Source: Candidatus Niyogibacteria bacterium CG10_big_fil_rev_8_21_14_0_10_42_19
GTDB taxonomy: Bacteria > Patescibacteriota > Minisyncoccia > 1-14-0-10-42-19
Direction of reading: 5' to 3'
NCBI GenBank assembly: GCA_002774705.1
Contig: PFCN01000035.1
Span: forward strand, 21,200-40,590
Length of the DNA stretch: 19,391 nucleotides
Under the pieces are notes generated by a model. That model saw only the letters and a list, made by a program, of their open reading frames with translations. It did not search any database and was not told the origin of the DNA. How positions within the stretch are numbered: the stretch's first letter is position 1; every line of letters begins with the position of its first letter. The position numbers and the translations under genes were made by a program. Below, one piece after another: positions 13,994-19,391 of the stretch.

Positions 13994-14678
13994 ATGTTCT
14001 CGGTGTTTGTATTTTTTCCCCGTTAAATATAAATGTCGGAGTCGCGTTTATTCCTGCCGAAATAGCGCTGTTATAATCCCTGTCAACTTTATTCTCTACT
14101 TCTTCGGAGGCAAGATCACTCTTGAATTTCTCGACATCCAAACCGATGGCAGATGCGTAACCGATGAATGTTTCTTCGGGATTTCTCTGATTTGACCAGA
14201 TCTGCTGGTTCTCAAATAACATATCATGCATTTCCCAGAATTTACCCTGGCGCGCCGCCGATTCTGAAGCTTGAGCCGCGAGTTCGGCGTTCGGGTGAAT
14301 CTGCCTAAGCGGGAAGTGCCTATACACAAATATGGCACTATCGCCATATTCCTCGGCTAACCTTTTTATGATCGGATAATACGCGGCACAGGCCTGGCAC
14401 TGAAAATCGCTGTATTCAATAATAGTTGTCCCGGCATCCGAATTTCCTTTTATTTGATCGTCTTGAAGAACAGCCCCAACAAAAACCCTCTCTCCTCCAG
14501 GAGACCCCAAAAGCCAAAAAATGCCGAAGATGGATCCCGCGACCACAAAAACAGCGACGGCCCATACCATGACCCTCTTATATACGCGCATTTTTTGACG
14601 GCGGTCGGATTCAACATTCCTCTCCTGCCTTCTTAACTCTCTTTTCTCTTTTTTTGTTAAATTTTCTTCTTCCGCCAT
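13944..14678 (-). CDS. Membrane-anchored DsbA-like oxidoreductase, partner of VKOR
   Basis: This 244-residue protein has a charged cytoplasmic N-terminus (1-33), one membrane helix (about 35-57) and an exported thioredoxin-fold domain of DsbA type. The active site is DFQCQACAAY, with Cys94-Gln-Ala-Cys97. The cis-proline loop is NATPTFIFNG (211-220). YRHFPLRQIHPNAELAAQA is the same hallmark seen in the DsbA-like protein at 7119-7859, so the two are paralogues. There are no other cysteines. The final 50 bp overlap the VKOR gene, so translation is probably coupled. VKOR would keep it oxidised and able to introduce disulfides into exported proteins. TATAAT lies 9 nt upstream of the ATG. Confidence 0.93.
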   Translation of the reverse strand: MAEEENLTKKEKRELRRQERNVESDRRQKMRVYKRVMVWAVAVFVVAGSIFGIFWLLGSPGGERVFVGAVLQDDQIKGNSDAGTTIIEYSDFQCQACAAYYPIIKRLAEEYGDSAIFVYRHFPLRQIHPNAELAAQASESAARQGKFWEMHDMLFENQQIWSNQRNPEETFIGYASAIGLDVEKFKSDLASEEVENKVDRDYNSAISAGINATPTFIFNGEKIQTPRTYEQFRTLIEQSVGSDR

Positions 14679-14687
14679 ATACTTTTT

Positions 14688-14693
14688 ATTATA
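14688..14693 (-). promoter_or_regulatory. -10 box (TATAAT) for the DsbA-VKOR unit
   Basis: A perfect TATAAT on the minus strand lies 9 nt before the ATG at 14678. It implies a leader of only about 2-3 nt. The surroundings are AT-rich, so chance is not excluded. Confidence 0.45.
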
Positions 14694-14830
14694 TTATCAA
14701 ATGATATAAATTCATAATATTAATATTGCATTAAACTGGCATTAATTTAAAATATCCCAACTTTCCTAATCTAAACAATATTATATTATACATTATTATC
14801 AATCAACATTTATAAAAAAAATGATAAAAG

Positions 14831-14859
14831 TTGACCTTTTTGGTGACACAACTTATAAT
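14831..14859 (+). promoter_or_regulatory. Strong sigma-70-type promoter for the zinc-ribbon gene
   Basis: TTGACC (14831-14836), a 17-nt spacer and a perfect TATAAT (14854-14859) make up the best promoter in the window. Transcription would start near 14866, giving a leader of about 95 nt before the ATG at 14961. That is long in a window where most leaders look absent. The remaining intergenic DNA (14694-14830) is AT-rich with no gene seen. Confidence 0.7.
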
Positions 14860-14960
14860 GGCTTTATTAAAAAGATCGGGATAAAAAGAGTTGTTATATT
14901 ATGCGCTATAGAACTAATTTTATTCGGATCTAAGATAAAGGTCTTATAAACAATAAATAA

Positions 14961-15140
14961 ATGGCATACGATCAAAATCAAGGCGGATTTGAAAGAAAGA
15001 AATTCCAAGGAAACTGGAAGTGCTCAAAATGCGGCGGTGAGATAACCGAACTGCCGTTCGAGCCGGATCCGGCAAGATCAGACAAGCTGATGTGTCGCAA
15101 TTGTTACCGGGAAGGCCGGGACAACCGAACAAACAAATAA
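14961..15140 (+). CDS. Zinc-ribbon protein, CxxC...CxxC
   Basis: This 59-residue protein has CSKC (Cys21, Cys24) and CRNC (Cys45, Cys48) separated by 20 residues, with GGEITELPFEPDPARS between. That middle segment resembles the small CxxC-x17-CxxC zinc-ribbon family seen in many candidate-phylum genomes (usual core like GKETEVPFKPD), with three extra residues. The ends are hydrophilic with Gly, Arg and Lys, as in nucleic-acid-binding proteins; that role is inference. It has a strong promoter about 95 nt upstream, and an intrinsic terminator starts 8 nt after its stop. So it forms a compact, single-gene, probably well-expressed unit. Confidence 0.85.
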   Translation: MAYDQNQGGFERKKFQGNWKCSKCGGEITELPFEPDPARSDKLMCRNCYREGRDNRTNK

Positions 15141-15147
15141 ACAAAAA

Positions 15148-15175
15148 ACATCCCGCGGTATGCGGGATGTTTTTT
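15148..15175. terminator. Bidirectional intrinsic terminator
   Basis: ACATCCCGC-GGTAT-GCGGGATGT is a perfect 9-bp stem with a 5-nt loop. TTTTT follows on the plus strand and a matching A-run lies on the left side. It serves the zinc-ribbon gene (plus) and the substrate-binding protein gene ending at 15179 (minus). Confidence 0.9.
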
Positions 15176-15178
15176 GTA

Positions 15179-16321
15179 TTACGGAGAATAATCCAACCCC
15201 CCTTGTTTTATCCTCGCGGGATATAAAGAAAACGTTATATCGCGGGAACCCGATTTTATAACGTCAATAACACCAAAAACCCCGGTATACAAAAATCTTT
15301 CCTCGAGAAGGATTTTTATATCCCGCCTGGTCAGAGTTTCCCGGCCTTTAAATAAATTTTCCAGTATTTTTATGAAATCATATCCGTTTGCCGCGTAATG
15401 ATTCGATTCTTTGCCATACTTTGCGCGGTATTTGTCGTTTATCTCCTTCGCAAAAAGAAAGTTCTCGTTATATGTAATAGGCGCGGCGATATAAATACCC
15501 TCCGCCTCAGGAGCACTTCTTATAAAAGGCACGCTTGCCGCGGACGACCCGAGAATCACTCCTTCGTAATTTTGTTTTCTCAACTGCGAAAAAATATTCC
15601 TGAAATGGCTTTCGAAACCGACCGAATAAATTGCATCATTGCCGGACAAGTTTTTGATCTCATCGGTAAAATCGGTCTCATCTATCGTAAAGCCAACGCT
15701 CGTTATCTCCCCTCCATTTTTTTCAAATTTACTTTGAAGTAATTCCAAAACCGAATTTCCGTATTGGTCGTCCAAATACATAACCCCGAGCTTTTTTATA
15801 TGCATTTTTTCAAGAGTTGAGATAATGGGCTTTACCTCTTCTTCGGCTTGAAGATAATATTTAAATGTCCATTCGTTGCGCTTGGTGAACAGAGGATCAA
15901 CTACGACCAATCCCGCCAATACCACCTGATTAAGTTCGGCTAGCGGGGCAAGAGCTAACGAAACCGATTCCAGAGCCGATATATATAAAAGAGGCTTATG
16001 TCGCTCTTCGATCCTGTCGAAGGCGTCTCTTCCCTCCCGCGGATCGTTCCCACTGTCTTCAATAATAAGATCAATCTGTTTTCCATTTATTCCTCCGGCT
16101 ATATTTATCTCATCCAACGCCAAAAGCATGCCGTCTTTAACCTCTTCTCCTATATAAAAAGCCGCGCCCGAAAGCGGTAATATCGCTCCTATTTTTATAG
16201 ATTCTTTTTCAACTGGCCTTAAGATATAGAGCGTATAAGAAACTATAAAAGAGGCAACAACAATAAACGCAATTACCGCTTTTTTAAAAATAGACGAACG
16301 TTTGAAAATATCGTTATCCAT
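15179..16321 (-). CDS. Orphan periplasmic substrate-binding protein (Peripla_BP_6, branched-chain amino acid type)
   Basis: This 380-residue protein has the fold of the LivJ-type receptors. A membrane anchor (about residues 13-34) replaces the usual lipoprotein signal; there is no Cys in a lipobox. The mature domain opens with IKIGAILPLSGAAFYIGEEV and continues with DEINIAGGINGKQIDLIIED, both typical of the family. KKLGVMYLDDQYGNSVLE starts the second lobe, and HYAANGYDFIKILE is near the end. No permease or ATPase gene is nearby, so it may serve a distant transporter or act as a sensor. The ligand cannot be read from the sequence. The start codon lies in TACGGGATG, shared with the GAPDH gene start. 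Confidence 0.9.
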   Translation of the reverse strand: MDNDIFKRSSIFKKAVIAFIVVASFIVSYTLYILRPVEKESIKIGAILPLSGAAFYIGEEVKDGMLLALDEINIAGGINGKQIDLIIEDSGNDPREGRDAFDRIEERHKPLLYISALESVSLALAPLAELNQVVLAGLVVVDPLFTKRNEWTFKYYLQAEEEVKPIISTLEKMHIKKLGVMYLDDQYGNSVLELLQSKFEKNGGEITSVGFTIDETDFTDEIKNLSGNDAIYSVGFESHFRNIFSQLRKQNYEGVILGSSAASVPFIRSAPEAEGIYIAAPITYNENFLFAKEINDKYRAKYGKESNHYAANGYDFIKILENLFKGRETLTRRDIKILLEERFLYTGVFGVIDVIKSGSRDITFSLYPARIKQGGLDYSP

Positions 16322-16398
16322 CCCGTATGAAATAGTCCCGGATAAAATAATAAATATATATTTCTTACTTCCCCGAGATATTTAAAATTAATTTATAA

Positions 16399-16662
16399 TC
16401 ATCTTGCATAGTCGCCCCAATAATTTTCAGGCAAGACGGTGCCGTCATGCGAAACCCCATTGAGATACGGCTTAAAATACACCCCGTTCTCGTTTGCGGT
16501 CGTAATCCCGAGCGGCTCCAAATATTCGATACTATATTCAAGAAACCGCGCCTCTCCCAAATGTTTGCCTTGAGGAGACTTATCCAACGCGTAAACAATA
16601 AACGGGTTAAAAATGGACAACGCTATTACATCTGTTAAGCTTTTTATAAGCGTGATTTTCAT
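16399..16662 (-). CDS. 87-residue protein of unknown function
   Basis: The frame starts with ATG at 16662, 6 nt after a perfect TATAAT. The first 25 residues are largely hydrophobic (MKITLIKSLTDVIALSIFNP and on to VYALD) and may be a weak signal peptide or anchor. The rest is polar with several aromatics (FLEYSIEYLEPLG; NGVYFKPYLNG; NYWGDYAR). I recognise no family. It precedes the substrate-binding protein gene on the same strand with a 77-nt gap. The promoter and codon use make it more likely to be real than the opposing frame on the plus strand. Confidence 0.6.
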   Translation of the reverse strand: MKITLIKSLTDVIALSIFNPFIVYALDKSPQGKHLGEARFLEYSIEYLEPLGITTANENGVYFKPYLNGVSHDGTVLPENYWGDYAR

Positions 16663-16668
16663 ATTTTA

Positions 16669-16674
16669 ATTATA
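16669..16674 (-). promoter_or_regulatory. -10 box (TATAAT) for a leaderless 87-residue gene
   Basis: A perfect TATAAT on the minus strand lies 6 nt before the ATG at 16662 (spacer TAAAAT). Confidence 0.5.
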
Positions 16675-16736
16675 ATACATATTATATAAATTCAGCTGTT
16701 GATATTTTTGACCATTAAAACCGTACTTTGCAATAG

Positions 16737-16765
16737 TTGTTGACAACGCTTGCACCTGTTAAACT
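16737..16765 (+). promoter_or_regulatory. Candidate promoter for the DUF6899/P-loop-NDT cassette
   Basis: TTGTTG (16737-16742), a 17-nt spacer and TAAACT (16760-16765) lie ahead of the ATG at 16791. A better -35, TTGACA (16740-16745), overlaps it but has no good -10 at normal spacing. The short inverted repeat GTTG...CAAC spans the -35 and could be an operator. Confidence 0.35.
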
Positions 16766-16790
16766 AAAAATAAGAAAATAATCGCCAATT

Positions 16791-17123
16791 ATGCCTTATA
16801 TAAACAAAAAAAATCGCGCCGAACTTAATCCGCTCATCGACCAACTCTCCGAAAAGATAGCGAACATCTCAAAAACCGAGGACCATGACGCGGCATTCGC
16901 CGGACTTTTAAATTATACCTCTACGCGCCTTGCTCTTAAGGTCGTAAAATTAAGATTCGGCAAAATGAGATACTGGATAGTCGCTTCCCTTACCGGAGTT
17001 TTTAAGAATGTTTCCGACGAATTTTACAGACGCCTCGCCTCCCCATACGAAGACAAGCAAATAGAAAAGAACGGCGATGTCGATATTTACGAAGAATTAG
17101 ATAAAGAAATAAGAGGGCTTTAA
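16791..17123 (+). CDS. DUF6899-like protein
   Basis: This 110-residue soluble protein has the pattern I associate with DUF6899. It starts MPYINKKNRAELNPLIDQL, continues with LLNYTSTRLALKVVK, and ends with the block EFYRRLASPYEDKQIEKNGD. It is likely all-helical. Homologues are known in phages and bacteria without a defined role, so no function is assigned. Its stop lies 5 nt before the start of the next gene, which strongly suggests one transcript and a shared role. An AGAGGG near its 3' end might help initiation of the downstream gene. It is divergent from the 87-residue gene, with 128 bp between. Confidence 0.85.
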   Translation: MPYINKKNRAELNPLIDQLSEKIANISKTEDHDAAFAGLLNYTSTRLALKVVKLRFGKMRYWIVASLTGVFKNVSDEFYRRLASPYEDKQIEKNGDVDIYEELDKEIRGL

Positions 17124-17128
17124 AAAAT

Positions 17129-18187
17129 ATGTTGATCATCACTACGGCAATTTCGGGTTCCAGGCGGAAAGAATATCTCCGGCGTTTTGAAGAACGCGCG
17201 AAAAAAGAAGGAAAAAAGATAAAAATCTACCACGTCGGCGAAATGATGCTTGAACATTCCCGCGCTATCGGAATAAATTTTAAACTTGAGAACATCCTCA
17301 ATTCCCCCCCTTCGGTCATAAACGCGGTCAGATCAGCCGTATTCGAAAAAATAACAGCTGAACTCCCTCTCGAACTCAAACGAAATCACGTAGTATTTAT
17401 AAACATCCACACGATGTTCTTCTGGAAAAAAGTTTTCCTCCGCGCTTGGGACAATTATTACGTAGGCCAGTTGAATCCCGATATGTTTTTGGCTTTCGTA
17501 GATGACGTACTCGACATAGCAAAAAATCTTAAAGACCGCGCGCAGTGGAAAAAAGAAAAACTAACCACCAATGACCTGCTTATGTGGCGCAACGTAGACG
17601 TAGAAATGGCCGCATCCTGGGCGGAAATGAAAAAAAAACAATTCTATATAATACCCGCCCCTTCCAACGAAAAACTTCTCTTCCGTCTGTTATTTGAACC
17701 TCACCGCGAAAAAATTTACGCGGCCATGCCTATCACCCATTTTACAAGCCCAAAAGACCAAAGAACGGTCGATCAATTCATAAAAAAACTCGAAAAATAT
17801 TTTATCATCTTTGACCCGCGCGAAATAGAAATGATCGAACAGTGGAAATCTTCGATAAAAACCGACGCGGTGCTCCACCAAATAGTAAATCGCGACCTCT
17901 ACTGGCTGATAAGACAGGTGGACAGGGTTATCGCCTACTTCCCGAAAGCCGTCTCCTCGCCCGGAGTTATGAATGAATTACGGGAAGCCCACGAAACCAA
18001 TAAAGAAGCTTGGCTCGTCTACCCTAAAGAGGCGCACATGAGCCCTTTCCTTAGCTATTATTCGAACATGATCTTCAGGGGACCTGAATCCTTATTTAAA
18101 TTTTTAAACGCCGAAAAAGGAGTAAAAAATAACAGAGCAACCTCTCCTAAGAAAAAGAGGCGAAAAAAAATAACCAAGAAAAAATAA
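17129..18187 (+). CDS. Fusion: degenerate P-loop (adenylate-kinase-like) plus nucleoside 2-deoxyribosyltransferase-like protein
   Basis: This is a 352-residue soluble protein. The N-terminal half (about 1-190) starts MLIITTAISGSRRKEYLRRF, like a P-loop nucleotide kinase. The loop has Arg-Arg-Lys where Walker A needs Gly-Lys-Ser/Thr, so ATP hydrolysis may be lost. HTMFFWKK (94-101), PDMFLAFVDDV (117-127) and LLMWRNVDVEMA (150-161) follow. The C-terminal half (about 195-315) resembles nucleoside 2-deoxyribosyltransferases: YAAMPITHF (197-205), QVDRVIAYFP (263-272) and SSPGVMNELREAH (276-288). Glu283 matches the family nucleophile; the usual Asp before Gly is Ser277. A Lys/Arg-rich tail (from 341) may contact nucleic acid. 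A role in nucleotide salvage, modification or sensing is inference. It is 5 nt downstream of the DUF6899-like gene. Confidence 0.75.
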   Translation: MLIITTAISGSRRKEYLRRFEERAKKEGKKIKIYHVGEMMLEHSRAIGINFKLENILNSPPSVINAVRSAVFEKITAELPLELKRNHVVFINIHTMFFWKKVFLRAWDNYYVGQLNPDMFLAFVDDVLDIAKNLKDRAQWKKEKLTTNDLLMWRNVDVEMAASWAEMKKKQFYIIPAPSNEKLLFRLLFEPHREKIYAAMPITHFTSPKDQRTVDQFIKKLEKYFIIFDPREIEMIEQWKSSIKTDAVLHQIVNRDLYWLIRQVDRVIAYFPKAVSSPGVMNELREAHETNKEAWLVYPKEAHMSPFLSYYSNMIFRGPESLFKFLNAEKGVKNNRATSPKKKRRKKITKKK

Positions 18188-18213
18188 AATATAGCGGGTC
18201 TCAACACCCTGAT

Positions 18214-18243
18214 AAAAATTCCGCTTTTAGCGGAATTTTTATT
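18214..18243. terminator. Bidirectional intrinsic terminator between convergent genes
   Basis: AAAAATTCCGCT-TTT-AGCGGAATTTTT is a perfect 12-bp stem with a 3-nt loop. A-rich and T-rich arms make it work on both strands, ending the plus-strand cassette and the minus-strand GH130 gene. Confidence 0.9.
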
Positions 18244-18278
18244 ACTATAAAATACCACGGATACAAATCTGCGGATAT

Positions 18279-19391
18279 TTATTTCTCTTTGAATTTTTTC
18301 ATCAGGTCATTAAGAGTGATGGTGGCAACGCCTATTACCTTGTCTGCCCCGCCATAATATACGTAAAACGTGTTCTTGACCAAAACTGCTCCGCACGAAA
18401 AAACAACTCTCAAGACTATTCCTTCCGCCTCATAGGAGGCTTCCGGCTCAAAAATAGTGTCTTTGGTGCGCCCAATAATTATCTCCGGGTTGCTAAGATC
18501 GAGAAGAGCCGCGCGCAGATGATAGTGGTGATTCTCTTTTTTTGATATCCCGTGGTAGATAAGGACCCACCCATATTTTGTCTCGATCGGAGGACCCGCA
18601 ATTCCGATTTTACGCGAATCTCTTTCTCCCTCGCGCGGATGCATGAGCACGTTACCGTCCAACCATTTGTTCTTCTTAAAATCAAGATCATCCACAAAAT
18701 CTATCCAGATACTCAAGCCGATCCGGTGGAGTATTGCGTACTTGCCTTTTATTTTTTTCGGGAAAAGCGCCGCGTCCTTGTCATCGACATACGGAGGCGA
18801 TATTAAAACAGGGCGCGACCACTTCCAGCGTTTTTTTAAAAAATCAGACTCATCTATGGACGTTAACGCGACCCGGGTCGGCCCAGTCCCCCTGTATGCC
18901 GTGTATAACATATATAATCTCCCGCCTATCTTTGTTATACGGGGATCTTCGCATCCGGAGTTTACGTTCTCCGATATTTTATTCTCAAAATCCTCTCTCG
19001 GAATATATACCGGTTTTTCGGATCTTTCATTTATCACGAAACCGTCTTTGCTTGAGGCGTAACCGATCCGCGAAGTATTGTCTTCCGACAATGCCCGGTA
19101 TAAAAGATGGATCTTTTTATCTAAATAGATTGAAGCCGCGTTAAAGGTCGCCTTCGACTCCCAGTCGTGTCCGGGAATGGGACTTATTATAGGGTTGCCA
19201 AGATAGCGCCCCAATCTCAACGGCTGAGTTTTTTTCGGAAGCATTGAACGCAGGAGAGAATTTAAATTAACCTCGGCTCGCGCGCATCTGGTATCGGCCG
19301 CGCCGTAATATATATAAAGATTTCCTTTGTCGACTACCGCGCCTGAAGGAAAAATAACGTTCGGTACCGTTCCGTAAAGTTCAAAATCCTC
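18279..19391 (-). CDS. Tandem-domain GH130-type glycosidase/phosphorylase, 5' end outside the window
   Basis: The frame is open to the right edge, giving 370 visible residues, so the internal ATG at 19244 is not the start. The visible part holds the end of one five-bladed propeller domain (about residues 1-45) and a complete second one (from about 60). The second carries the family block GCEDPRITKIGGRLYMLYTA, whose Asp is the catalytic acid in beta-mannoside phosphorylases. The two domain ends match: FPSGAVVDKGNLYIYYGAAD and FSCGAVLVKNTFYVYYGGAD share 11 of 20 residues. GH130 enzymes cleave beta-mannosides with phosphate or water; the PH1107-related branch is less understood. No signal peptide can be judged. 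Sugar phosphate products could feed central metabolism; that is inference. Confidence 0.9.
   Translation of the reverse strand, partial: EDFELYGTVPNVIFPSGAVVDKGNLYIYYGAADTRCARAEVNLNSLLRSMLPKKTQPLRLGRYLGNPIISPIPGHDWESKATFNAASIYLDKKIHLLYRALSEDNTSRIGYASSKDGFVINERSEKPVYIPREDFENKISENVNSGCEDPRITKIGGRLYMLYTAYRGTGPTRVALTSIDESDFLKKRWKWSRPVLISPPYVDDKDAALFPKKIKGKYAILHRIGLSIWIDFVDDLDFKKNKWLDGNVLMHPREGERDSRKIGIAGPPIETKYGWVLIYHGISKKENHHYHLRAALLDLSNPEIIIGRTKDTIFEPEASYEAEGIVLRVVFSCGAVLVKNTFYVYYGGADKVIGVATITLNDLMKKFKEK

Noticed and set aside
14858..14884. ATG overlapping the TATAAT at 14854
   Set aside because: It gives an 8-residue frame only and would precede the expected transcription start.
14944..15144. 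Minus-strand frame of 66 codons
   Set aside because: It is antisense to the zinc-ribbon gene, which has a strong promoter, conserved Cys pairs and its own terminator.
18643..19144. Long plus-strand frames opposite the GH130 gene
   Set aside because: They are antisense to a clear two-domain GH130 protein and have no recognisable motif.
18279..19244. GH130 gene starting at the ATG at 19244
   Set aside because: The frame continues open to 19391 and encodes the end of a homologous domain, so this Met is internal.

Overview
The window most resembles a chromosomal piece of a Candidate Phyla Radiation (Patescibacteria, probably Parcubacteria-like) bacterium. This is an inference from gene content and style. 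Genes are compact, intergenic DNA is AT-rich, and there are almost no Shine-Dalgarno motifs. Many start codons lie 6-9 nt after a TATAAT box, and there are many small membrane and Cys-rich proteins and an orphan substrate-binding protein. TGA ends at least two genes (7906, 12590), so the code is standard (table 11), not the UGA=Gly code of Gracilibacteria/SR1. No tRNA, rRNA, CRISPR array, insertion sequence or prophage gene was seen.

Layout. Positions 1-184 hold the start of an exported protein (minus strand, runs off the window). Positions 222-5834 (minus) form a sugar-phosphate block, read in the order GAPDH, RpiB, Rpe, transketolase N-half, transketolase C-half, a small three-helix membrane protein, and a PfkB-family sugar kinase. 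Together these cover pentose-phosphate isomerisation and carbon shuffling plus the triose-phosphate oxidation step. Positions 5921-6106 hold a cluster of palindromic repeats. Positions 6109-9054 (minus) hold a DUF4015-type glycoside-hydrolase-like protein, a membrane-anchored DsbA-like protein and an AhpF/TrxB-like flavoprotein reductase. Positions 9249-9859 carry two small genes (SPW-like membrane protein, 8-Cys protein) around a hairpin-rich segment.

Positions 10024-14678 (minus) carry a second thiol-oxidation pair (DsbA plus VKOR), a SIMPL-domain protein, a 43-residue membrane protein, the primary sigma factor RpoD and the diadenylate cyclase CdaA. A strong promoter at 14831 drives a plus-strand zinc-ribbon gene. 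That gene ends at a bidirectional terminator shared with an orphan periplasmic-binding protein (15179-16321, minus), and an 87-residue unknown follows. Positions 16791-18187 (plus) form a two-gene cassette: a DUF6899-like protein, then a protein fusing a degenerate P-loop/adenylate-kinase-like region to a nucleoside 2-deoxyribosyltransferase-like region. A convergent terminator separates it from a tandem-domain GH130-type protein (18279-19391, minus) that is cut by the window end.

The themes are heterotrophic sugar-phosphate metabolism, extracytoplasmic disulfide chemistry with two DsbA-like proteins plus VKOR, and c-di-AMP signalling. The best candidate for something undescribed is the DUF6899 / P-loop-NDT cassette. 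The leaderless promoter architecture and the repeat cluster upstream of the GAPDH operon come next.
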